From JAAYCI01 sp031551695 (GTDB taxonomy: Bacteria > Bacillota > Clostridia > Oscillospirales > Ruminococcaceae), in assembly GCA_031551695.1 (NCBI GenBank), contig JAVBNG010000002.1, positions 1 through 21,008 on the forward strand: 21,008 nt of DNA, given 5' to 3'. Below the pieces are notes generated by a model that searched no databases, was not told the DNA's origin, and saw nothing but the letters and a program-made list of their open reading frames with translations. Made by a program: the position numbers and the translations under genes. This document shows positions 14,716 to 21,008 of the stretch, piece after piece; the stretch's first letter is position 1, and each line of letters opens with the position of its first letter.

Positions 14716-14791
14716 CCGCCGGGGGCTTGCGGCTGAGAAGGTGAATTGCCGCAGGGCAAGAGAAGCACCCCTGGGTGCTGTCCCGACGGGA
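14716..14791 (+). repeat. Dispersed structured repeat, copy A
   Basis: This intergenic segment matches the reverse complement of 19651-19716. Positions 14726-14748 are identical over 23 bases and 14754-14765 over 12 bases, with small gaps between. Copy A folds into TGCGGC/GCCGCA (14728-14733 with 14748-14753), the hairpin AGCACCC/GGGTGCT (14764-14770, 14773-14779) and TCCCG/CGGGA (about 14781-14791). It lies between copZ and the GH1 gene. It may be a small mobile or REP-like repeat or an RNA element. No other gene is seen in 14691-14879. Confidence 0.65.
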
Positions 14792-14879
14792 AACACCTGG
14801 CCTCTCCCGGCTGTCTTTGTTGTAATACGCCATGGTGCATAATTTGGCTGGCCGGAAAGCGGCCAGAGAGGTGGATGGC

Positions 14880-16163
14880 ATGGAGTTTAAGCTGCTTGAC
14901 GGCATGATGATCGGCGTGTCCAGCGCGGCGGCGCAAATAGAGGGCGGCAACGTGGACCACAACTGGAACGCCTGGGCCGACGCGGGGCACATCAAGGACG
15001 GCACCAGCCCCCGCCGCGCGGACGACCATTTCCGCCGCTGGAAGGAAGACATCGACCTGATGCACGCCATGGGCCTGCAAATTTACCGCCTGGGTGTGGA
15101 ATGGGCGCGGCTGGAGCCGGAGGAAGGCAAGTTCGACGAGGCGGCCGCCGGCGCTTACCGCGAGCTGCTTTCCTATATCAACAGCCTTGGCATCAAGCCG
15201 CTGGTAACGTTGCACCATTTTGCGAACCCCATGTGGTTCGAGCGGCGCGGCGCCTTTGAAACGCCGGAAAACGGCAAGCTGTTTTTGCGGTTTGTGGAAT
15301 ATGCAATTCGCACCTTTGGCGATTTGGCGGAGGATTACATCACCATCAACGAGCCGAACGTGTACGCCATGCAGGGATATTTTGGCGGCGGTTTCCCGCC
15401 GGGGAAAAATTCAGTTGGCAAGATGATGCGGGTGCTCTCGGTGATGTGCGGCTGCCACATCGAGGCGTACGAGCGCATTCACGCCATGCGCCGGGAGATG
15501 GGCTTTGCAAACACGGCGGTGGGTTTCGCCCACCACATGCGCGCCTTCCAGCCAAAAAACGCGGCAAACCCGGTGCATGCGCTGAGCGCGAAGCTGAGCC
15601 GCAGGTTGTTCCAGGGCATCGTGAGCGACGCGTGCCTTTTGGGAGACTTCCACTGGCCGCTGAAAAATGTGTACGGCGCGGCCAGGGGCGAGTATGCCGA
15701 TTTTTTGGGCCTGAATTATTACACCCGCTCCACAGTGACATTGCCGGGCGACGGCGTGGCGGCGGGCGCGCCGCTGAACGACCTTGGCTGGGAAATTTAC
15801 CCCGCGGGCATTGTGGAGTGTGCGAAGGAGCAGCACGATGTGCTGGCGCGGCCCATTTACGTGACGGAAAACGGCACCTGCGACAATGCAGACGCCTTCC
15901 GCGCGCGCTATTTGGCCGAGCACTGGCAGGCCATGTCGATGAGCGGCCTGCCCTTTGCGCGGTATTACCACTGGTGCTTTACGGATAATTTCGAGTGGCT
16001 GGAGGGCGAAAGCGCGCGGTTTGGCCTGGTGCATGTGGACTACGAGAGCCAGCAGCGCACGGTGAAGCAAAGCGGGAATTTTGTGACGGACGTGATTCAA
16101 AACGGCGGCGTTACAAAAGAAATTTACGAGAAATACGTGGCGGCACAGCGCTACCACAGGTGA
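14880..16163 (+). CDS. GH1 family beta-glucosidase or 6-phospho-beta-glucosidase
   Basis: A 427-residue (beta/alpha)8 glycoside hydrolase of family 1, without signal peptide, so it acts in the cytosol on imported beta-glycosides. Both catalytic glutamates are present: acid/base Glu158 in TINEPN and nucleophile Glu330 in YVTENGT. The N-terminal block AAAQIEGG matches the family's A.YQ(I/V)EGA site, and WARLEPEEGKF and HWCFTDNFEWLEG are also typical. Retaining hydrolysis is expected. Whether the substrate is phosphorylated cannot be decided; no PTS gene is nearby. The ATG at 14880 is chosen because it gives the usual short N-terminus and has GAGAGGTGG upstream; an earlier ATG at 14832 would add 16 unusual residues. 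It is an isolated gene between a repeat and a capsule operon. Confidence 0.93.
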   Translation: MEFKLLDGMMIGVSSAAAQIEGGNVDHNWNAWADAGHIKDGTSPRRADDHFRRWKEDIDLMHAMGLQIYRLGVEWARLEPEEGKFDEAAAGAYRELLSYINSLGIKPLVTLHHFANPMWFERRGAFETPENGKLFLRFVEYAIRTFGDLAEDYITINEPNVYAMQGYFGGGFPPGKNSVGKMMRVLSVMCGCHIEAYERIHAMRREMGFANTAVGFAHHMRAFQPKNAANPVHALSAKLSRRLFQGIVSDACLLGDFHWPLKNVYGAARGEYADFLGLNYYTRSTVTLPGDGVAAGAPLNDLGWEIYPAGIVECAKEQHDVLARPIYVTENGTCDNADAFRARYLAEHWQAMSMSGLPFARYYHWCFTDNFEWLEGESARFGLVHVDYESQQRTVKQSGNFVTDVIQNGGVTKEIYEKYVAAQRYHR

Positions 16164-16195
16164 ACAAAGTGTGTGAATGCGCGGCGTTTGTTCAC
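16160..16195. repeat. 9 bp inverted repeat over the cap operon promoter
   Basis: GTGAACAAA (16160-16168) and TTTGTTCAC (16187-16195) are perfect inverted copies separated by 18 bases. The left arm includes the GH1 stop codon and the right arm covers most of the -35 box. No U-tract follows the right arm, so an operator is more likely than a terminator. Confidence 0.5.
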
Positions 16196-16219
16196 ACGGG
16201 CCGTGAAATATGGTAAAAT
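16191..16219 (+). promoter_or_regulatory. Promoter of the polysaccharide operon
   Basis: TTCACA (16191-16196) and TAAAAT (16214-16219) are 17 bases apart. The leader of about 80 bases contains the perfect 16 bp palindrome CCGCCCCATGGGGCGG (16254-16269) and a CCCC/GGGG hairpin (about 16277-16289) before the ribosome binding site GGAGG (16295-16299). Confidence 0.7.
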
Positions 16220-16304
16220 AAAACGGCGCGAAAACGGCGCGCGGCAGGAACAACCGCCCCATGGGGCGGAGATTGGCCCCTTCAGGGGGAGGGCGGAGGA
16301 ACGG

Positions 16305-17333
16305 ATGACGGCATTTAAAGACAAAACATTGCTGATTACGGGCGGCACGGGCAGCTTTGGCAACGCCGTGCTGAAAAAATTCCTTGCTTCGGACATCGGG
16401 GAGATTCGCATCTTCAGCCGTGACGAAAAAAAGCAAGATGATATGCGAAAAAGCCTTGCGAACGACAAGGTGAAGTTTTACATTGGCGACGTGCGCGAAA
16501 AGAAAAGCGTGGCCGGGGCCGTGGCCGGGGTGGATTATATTTTCCACGCGGCGGCGCTGAAACAGGTGCCCAGCTGCGAGTTTTTTCCCATGGAGGCCGT
16601 GCAGACGAACATTGTGGGCACAGACAACGTGCTGAACGCCGCGGTGAGGGCGGGCGTGAAAAAGGTGGTGTGCCTGTCTACGGACAAGGCGGCTTATCCC
16701 ATCAACGCCATGGGCATTTCCAAAGCCATGATGGAAAAGGTGATGGGCGCCGCGGCCCGTGCCACAGCGGATGCCGGCAAGGACACGGTGATTTGCTGCA
16801 CGCGCTATGGCAACGTGATGGCAAGCCGGGGCAGCGCCATTCCGCTGTTTGTAGAGCAAATAAAAGCGGGCAAGCCCATTACGGTGACAAACCCCGCCAT
16901 GACGCGCTATTTGATGAGCCTGGACGAGGCGGTGGCGCTGGTGGAATACGCCTTTGAAAACGCGAACCCGGGCGATTTGTTCGTGCAAAAAAGCCCGGCC
17001 AGCACCATTGGCGATTTGGTAAAAGCGGTGCAGCGGCTGTTTGGCGATTCGGGCACCGTGTGCATTGGCTCGCGCCACGGCGAAAAGCTGTACGAGACAT
17101 TGCTGACGGTGGAGGAATGCGCCCACAGCGAGGATTTGGGCGGTTATTTCCGCGTGCCGGCGGACAACCGCGACTTGAACTATGAAAAATACTTTACCCA
17201 GGGCGACGAGGCTATGGACGAAGCTGAAGCATATACCAGCCACAACACCCGCCGCCTGACGGTGGACGAAGTGGTGGAGAAGCTGAACACGCTGGACTAC
17301 ATCAAAGAGGAGCTGGCGGCCAATGGCAAATGA
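16305..17333 (+). CDS. capE: UDP-GlcNAc 4,6-dehydratase/5-epimerase, CapE/FnlA type
   Basis: A 342-residue extended short-chain dehydrogenase. It should convert UDP-N-acetyl-glucosamine to the 4-keto-6-deoxy talose-type sugar, the first step to UDP-N-acetyl-L-fucosamine. The NAD(P)-binding loop is TGGTGSFG (about 12-19). The catalytic segment PINAMGISKAMMEK (about 131-144) has Met in place of the usual SDR Tyr before xxxK, a hallmark of the CapE/FnlA/WbjB group as opposed to PseB types. TRYGNVMASRGS is also typical. ATG 16305 follows GGAGG with 5 bases between; an earlier open frame is dismissed because it lacks a ribosome binding site and family similarity. It overlaps the next gene by 11 bases. 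Confidence 0.95.
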   Translation: MTAFKDKTLLITGGTGSFGNAVLKKFLASDIGEIRIFSRDEKKQDDMRKSLANDKVKFYIGDVREKKSVAGAVAGVDYIFHAAALKQVPSCEFFPMEAVQTNIVGTDNVLNAAVRAGVKKVVCLSTDKAAYPINAMGISKAMMEKVMGAAARATADAGKDTVICCTRYGNVMASRGSAIPLFVEQIKAGKPITVTNPAMTRYLMSLDEAVALVEYAFENANPGDLFVQKSPASTIGDLVKAVQRLFGDSGTVCIGSRHGEKLYETLLTVEECAHSEDLGGYFRVPADNRDLNYEKYFTQGDEAMDEAEAYTSHNTRRLTVDEVVEKLNTLDYIKEELAANGK

Positions 17334-18471
17334 CGCGCCGGGCGTGCCGAAAGCCGCGCCGGTGCTCATCACCGGCGCAAACGGTTTTGTGGGCAAAAAC
17401 CTGCGGCTGAACCTGGCCGCCGCGGGCTATACCAACTTGCTTTTATACGATGTGGACACGCCGGAGGAACAGCTTGCGGACTTTGCGAAGCAGGCGGCTT
17501 TTGTGTTCCATTTGGCCGGGGTGAACCGCCCGAAGGACGCGGGCGAATTTTACACCGGCAACGCCGATTTGACCACCCGGCTGCTTTCGCTGCTGGCGGC
17601 GGCTGGCAGTTCGGCGCCCGTGGTGCTTTCCTCCACGGCCCAGGCGGGCAACGGCAGCGATTACGCCAAAAGCAAGGAGGCGGCAGAGGCCGCCGTGTTC
17701 GCCCACGGCGCCGCCACGGGCGCGCCGGTGTATGTGTACCGGCTGGTGGGCGTGTTTGGCAAGCTTTGCCGCCCGTTTTACAACAACGTGGTGGCTACTT
17801 TCTGCCACCAGATTGCAAGGGGCGAGCCCGTTGAAATCCGAGACGCCAACTTCGAGCTGCCGCTGTGCTACATCGACGACGTGGTGGCGGATTTTATGGC
17901 GGCGCTTTCCGGCGCGAAAGCCGCGCCTGCGGCGGGCGAATTTGCCGCAGTGGGGCCGGAGTTCCGCGTGACGCTGGGGGATTTGGCGGAAATGCTGCAG
18001 AGCTTTTACGACAGCCGTGCCACCTTGGAGGCTCCGGCCTCCGGAAGCGGATTTATCCGGCGGTTGTACGCCACTTATTTGAGCTATTTACCGGAAGGTG
18101 CCTTTGGTTATAATCTTAAAAAGAACGAAGACGCGCGAGGCTCTTTTACAGAGTTTTTGCGCTTTGGCGCCTTCGGCCAGGTGAGTGTGAACGTGGCGAA
18201 GGCGGGTGTTGTGAAGGGAAACCACTGGCACAACACAAAAAACGAAAAATTTTTGGTGGTGAGCGGGGAAGGCTTCATCCGGTTCCGCCACGTAACGGGC
18301 GGCGAAGTGCTGGAATACCCGGTGAAGGGCGAAGACATGCGGGTGGTGGACATTCCGCCCGGCTACACCCACAACATTGAAAACACCGGCAGCGCCGATT
18401 TGGTGACGCTGATGTGGGCCAGTGAGTGCTTTGACCCGGACAGGCCGGATACCTTTTTTGAAGAAGTGTGA
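17323..18471 (+). CDS. capF: CapF-like reductase/cupin epimerase
   Basis: A 382-residue two-domain enzyme for the second and third steps to UDP-L-FucNAc-type sugars. The N-terminal part (about 12-250) is an SDR reductase with TGANGFVGKNL and the catalytic YAKSK motif. The C-terminal part (about 260-382) is a cupin with metal ligands in NHWHNTKNEKF and PPGYTHNIEN, and ARGSFTEF at its start. In the S. aureus homologue the cupin epimerises and the SDR domain reduces the 4-keto sugar. The start ATG 17323 lies inside the end of capE, with AAGAGGAG upstream, so translation is probably coupled. Nine bases separate it from capG. Confidence 0.94.
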   Translation: MANDAPGVPKAAPVLITGANGFVGKNLRLNLAAAGYTNLLLYDVDTPEEQLADFAKQAAFVFHLAGVNRPKDAGEFYTGNADLTTRLLSLLAAAGSSAPVVLSSTAQAGNGSDYAKSKEAAEAAVFAHGAATGAPVYVYRLVGVFGKLCRPFYNNVVATFCHQIARGEPVEIRDANFELPLCYIDDVVADFMAALSGAKAAPAAGEFAAVGPEFRVTLGDLAEMLQSFYDSRATLEAPASGSGFIRRLYATYLSYLPEGAFGYNLKKNEDARGSFTEFLRFGAFGQVSVNVAKAGVVKGNHWHNTKNEKFLVVSGEGFIRFRHVTGGEVLEYPVKGEDMRVVDIPPGYTHNIENTGSADLVTLMWASECFDPDRPDTFFEEV

Positions 18472-18480
18472 GGGCGGCGC

Positions 18481-19605
18481 ATGAAAAAGCTGAAGCTGAT
18501 GACCATTGTGGGAACCAGGCCGGAGATCATCCGGCTTTCCGAGGTGATCAAAAAGGCGGACTTGTATTTTGACCACCAGCTGGTGCACACGGGGCAAAAC
18601 TACGACTACACGCTGAATGAGGTGTTTTTCAAAGATTTATCCCTGCGCGCGCCGGATTTTTACCTCAAGTCCCCCGGGACGGATTTGGGCGAAACCATGG
18701 GCAATATCATTGCCAAAAGCTATGCCCTGCTGGCGGCGGAGCAGCCGGACGCCCTGCTGGTGCTGGGGGACACGAACTCGGCTCTTTCCGCCATTTCGGC
18801 AAAACGGTTGAAGATTCCCATTTTCCACATGGAGGCGGGCAACCGCTGCTGGGACTGGAACGTGTCCGAAATGATCAACCGTAAAATCGTGGACCATATC
18901 AGCGACATCAACCTGCCGTACACGGAGCATTCGCGGAGATATTTGTTGAGCGAGGGCATCGACGGCAAGACGGTTTTCGTCACCGGCAGCCCCATGCCGG
19001 AAGTGCTGGCCGCCAACCGGGACGGCATTGAGGCCAGCGACGTGCTGGCGCGCCTTCAGCTTACGGCGGGGAATTATATTTTGCTGTCTGCCCACCGGGA
19101 AGAAAATATCGATTTGGAAGTGAATTTTTTAAGCCTGATGAGCGCGGTGAACCGCATTGCGGAAAAAACGGGCATGCCGGTGGTGTATTCCACCCACCCG
19201 CGCAGCAAAAAAATCATCGAGGCGCGGGAGTTTCAATTCCATCCACTGGTGCAAAGCTTGCCGCCCTTCGGCTTTTTGGGCTACAACCACCTGCAGCAAA
19301 ACGCCTGGTGTGTGCTGAGTGATTCCGGTACCTTGAGCGAGGAGAGCGCCATTTTGGGCTTCGCGGGGGTGCTCATCCGCACGTCCACCGAGCGGCCGGA
19401 AGTGCTGGACAAGGGCACGGTGGTGATCGGCGGCATTACGGGCGAAAGCGTGGAGCAGGCGATAGATTTGGCCGTGGCCATGCGCGACGCGGCCGAGCCC
19501 ACCGCCATGCCCGACGATTACCGCGACACCAACGTGAGCGTGAAAGTGGTGAAGATCATCCAAAGCTACACGGACATTGTGAACCGGACGGTGTGGTTGA
19601 AGTAA
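18481..19605 (+). CDS. capG: UDP-N-acetylglucosamine 2-epimerase family, CapG/FnlC type
   Basis: A 374-residue non-hydrolysing 2-epimerase of the WecB fold, here expected to turn the CapF product into UDP-N-acetyl-L-fucosamine. Family blocks are IVGTRPEIIRL (about 9-19), LVLGDTNSALS (about 94-104), HMEAGNRC, LPYTEHSRRYL, SAHREENID (about 201-209) and SDSGTLSEESA, which include the catalytic Asp, Glu and His positions of the family. The gene order capE-capF-capG supports the CapG call over plain WecB. The ATG at 18481 has a weak GAGGGCGG upstream, so it may depend on coupling. A gap of 264 bases follows. Confidence 0.94.
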   Translation: MKKLKLMTIVGTRPEIIRLSEVIKKADLYFDHQLVHTGQNYDYTLNEVFFKDLSLRAPDFYLKSPGTDLGETMGNIIAKSYALLAAEQPDALLVLGDTNSALSAISAKRLKIPIFHMEAGNRCWDWNVSEMINRKIVDHISDINLPYTEHSRRYLLSEGIDGKTVFVTGSPMPEVLAANRDGIEASDVLARLQLTAGNYILLSAHREENIDLEVNFLSLMSAVNRIAEKTGMPVVYSTHPRSKKIIEAREFQFHPLVQSLPPFGFLGYNHLQQNAWCVLSDSGTLSEESAILGFAGVLIRTSTERPEVLDKGTVVIGGITGESVEQAIDLAVAMRDAAEPTAMPDDYRDTNVSVKVVKIIQSYTDIVNRTVWLK

Positions 19606-19650
19606 GTGTTGAAGAGACAAGGAAGAGGGAACGGTGCGCATAAGCGTATC

Positions 19651-19716
19651 GGCCCCCAGGGGCACTTCTCTTGCCCCTTCGGGTCAATTCACCTTCTCAG
19701 CCGCAAGCCCGGCGGC
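19651..19716 (-). repeat. Dispersed structured repeat, copy B (inverted)
   Basis: The reverse complement of this segment matches copy A at 14716-14791. The identical blocks are 19685-19707 (23 bases) and 19665-19676 (12 bases). Its hairpin GCCCC (19652-19656) with GGGGC (19659-19663) occupies the same place as the AGCACCC hairpin in copy A but has other bases. It sits between capG and the glycosyltransferase. Confidence 0.65.
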
Positions 19717-19718
19717 AG

Positions 19719-19825
19719 ATTGCGCGAAGCGTTGTCTGCAGACGGGCGCGGAAGGTATCCAGTTCAACGTCAAAAATGTAGCATTTTGACCAGTTGAACG
19801 CAGGCACAGACAATGCGCGTTGCGC
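19719..19825. repeat. Long nested inverted repeat between capG and the glycosyltransferase
   Basis: GTTCAAC (19762-19768) pairs with GTTGAAC (19793-19799), and inside it GTCAAAAATG (19769-19778) pairs with CATTTTGAC (19782-19790), with one bulged A. Outside it, TTGTCTG (about 19732-19738) pairs with CAGACAA (about 19806-19812), with partly matching GCGC flanks. No U-tract follows, so it is not a plain terminator. Nothing else gene-like lies in 19606-19869. Confidence 0.55.
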
Positions 19826-19869
19826 ACCGGCACATCTTCCGGTTTATTCTGCACCGCGGAGGAACAAAT

Positions 19870-21008
19870 TTGGCACAAAGGCACGGGGACAAGCAACAAA
19901 AAAGCAGCGGCGCGCCAAAGCGCATTCTGGTGGTAAACCAGCACTTTTGGCCGGAAAACTTTCGCATCAACGACATTGTGGAAGGATTTATGGAGCGCGG
20001 CGCCGAGGTGGATGTTTTGTGCGGCCTGCCGAACTACCCGCTGGGCGAGTGGTTCGACGGGTACAGCTATTTTGGCCCCCGGCGGGAAAAATTCAAAGGG
20101 GCGGATGTGTTCCGCAGTGGGGAAATTCGCCGGTGGAAAAACAAAAACCTGTTTGTATTTTTGAATTTTATCTCCTTCCCGGTGTTCGCGCTGTTTTCCA
20201 TTCCGCGGCTGGCGGGGCGAAGATATGACGCGGTGTTTTGCTTTGAAACAAGCCCTGTGTATATGGTTTTGCCCGCCTGGGCGGCGGCGCGGGTGAAAAA
20301 AGCGCCGCTTACCACCTATGTGCTGGACCTTTGGCCCGAAAACCTGTATCCGTTTTTTCATTTGGAAAACAAATTTCTGCGCGGCATTTTGCAAAAAACC
20401 AGCGACTGGATGTACCGCCGGTGTGACCGGCTGATTGCCATGAGCCCCGGCATGAAGGCGCGGCTTGTGCAGGTGACGGCGAAAATGAAACAGCCGCCGC
20501 CGGTGCATGTGGTGCCGCAGTACAGCGAGGATTTTTACGCCGAGGACGTGCGCGACGACGAGATTTTTGCAAAGTATGGCAACGGGTTTTTCAACATCGT
20601 GTTTGCGGGCAACATCAGCCCCTTGCAGGACATGGGCAATTTGGTGCGGGCCATGCGCATTGTGCGGGATTCTGCCGGCGGGCGGGACGTCCGCTGCCTG
20701 ATTGTGGGCGACGGCATGGCGCGCGGGGAATTTGAAGCGGACATCGCGGCGGCGGGTTTGCAGGACGCCTTCGTGTTTTGCGGCAGCGTGCCCGCCACGG
20801 ACGTGCCGCACTACACCGCCGTGGCCGACGCCCTGTTTGCGGGCCTTGCCAAAGACGACGGCATGGCCCTGACGGTGCCGGGCAAAATTGCCAGCTACTT
20901 TGCGGCGGGCAGGCCTATGCTGGTGGCGGCGGACGGCGAACCCGCCCGCGCGGCGTTCCGCAGCGGCGCGGCGTTAACGTCGCCCGCGGGCGACGCGGCG
21001 GCACTGGC
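19870..21008 (+). CDS. Glycosyltransferase family 4, WbuB/CapL-like (3' end outside window)
   Basis: The first 379 residues of a GT4 glycosyltransferase still open at the window edge. The N-terminal domain has RILVVNQHFWPENFRINDIV (about 17-36), LCGLPNYPLGEWFDGY, CFETSPVYMVLPAWAAARVK and LDLWPENL, blocks typical of WbuB/CapL, proposed L-FucNAc transferases of O-antigen and capsule loci. The second domain has NIVFAGNISPLQDMGNLVRAM, which carries the donor-binding loop, and VPGKIASYFAAGRP near the end. It should transfer FucNAc from the UDP-sugar made by CapEFG to a lipid-linked glycan at the inner face of the membrane. The start is TTG 19870, with GGAGGA (19858-19863) 6 bases upstream; no in-frame ATG fits. 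Confidence 0.9.
   Translation, partial: MAQRHGDKQQKSSGAPKRILVVNQHFWPENFRINDIVEGFMERGAEVDVLCGLPNYPLGEWFDGYSYFGPRREKFKGADVFRSGEIRRWKNKNLFVFLNFISFPVFALFSIPRLAGRRYDAVFCFETSPVYMVLPAWAAARVKKAPLTTYVLDLWPENLYPFFHLENKFLRGILQKTSDWMYRRCDRLIAMSPGMKARLVQVTAKMKQPPPVHVVPQYSEDFYAEDVRDDEIFAKYGNGFFNIVFAGNISPLQDMGNLVRAMRIVRDSAGGRDVRCLIVGDGMARGEFEADIAAAGLQDAFVFCGSVPATDVPHYTAVADALFAGLAKDDGMALTVPGKIASYFAAGRPMLVAADGEPARAAFRSGAALTSPAGDAAAL

Noticed and set aside
14726..14779. TPP riboswitch, because of a GGCTGAGAAGG string
   Set aside because: The second TPP half (GAACCTGAT and CCAGCG-type strands) is missing, and copy B lies before a glycosyltransferase rather than a thiamine gene.
15411..17396. 661-codon open frame on the minus strand
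   Set aside because: It spans the antisense of two unrelated genes, GH1 and capE, and their promoter, with no ribosome binding site or recognisable domain.
19606..19797. Small plus-strand open frame in the capG-glycosyltransferase gap
   Set aside because: It translates repeat copy B; a similar peptide appears from copy A, as expected for a DNA repeat, and there is no ribosome binding site.

Overview
The window reads as chromosome from a GC-rich Gram-positive gut anaerobe, most likely a Clostridia/Oscillospirales-type Firmicute. The reasons are the strong GGAGG-type ribosome binding sites, sigma-A promoters with 16-17 bp spacers, a T-box riboswitch, several apparent TTG or GTG starts, a two-subunit SdaAB/SdaAA serine dehydratase, and a secreted protein with FN3-like repeats. 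The genus cannot be fixed from the sequence alone.

Layout. Bases 1-780 are the tail of an rRNA operon: the 23S 3' end, 5S, a hairpin-rich spacer, tRNA-Glu(CUC) and a strong terminator. A VOC-fold gene (1035-1463) and tRNA-Ser(UGA) with its own promoter and terminator follow. Next come a secreted FN3-repeat protein, an unrecognised soluble protein, and sdaAB-sdaAA for L-serine deamination. The last pair is read from a promoter whose -10 box lies inside the preceding terminator hairpin. On the minus strand, one promoter drives a FIST-domain ligand sensor and a cytosolic GAF/histidine kinase/receiver hybrid. Bases 8901-9533 hold a possible decayed gene tail and then a T-box leader whose specifier reads as UAC (Tyr). 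It controls a tyrosine phenol-lyase/tryptophanase-family enzyme. Downstream are a YdcF-like DUF218 membrane protein, a GNAT acetyltransferase, an ABC exporter half-transporter, a CopZ-like metal chaperone and a GH1 glycosidase.

From 16191 to the window edge runs a surface-polysaccharide operon: CapE-, CapF- and CapG-like enzymes, which together make UDP-N-acetyl-L-fucosamine from UDP-GlcNAc, then a WbuB/CapL-like glycosyltransferase cut by the window end. A roughly 65 bp element occurs twice in inverted orientation, before the GH1 gene and between capG and the glycosyltransferase. Both copies keep a hairpin built from different bases.

The most notable signal is the agreement between a tyrosine T-box and an enzyme carrying the tyrosine phenol-lyase specificity residues. 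T-boxes normally switch genes on when the amino acid is scarce, so the pairing suggests that the enzyme makes tyrosine or that its activity is altered. Several near-invariant active-site residues are also replaced.
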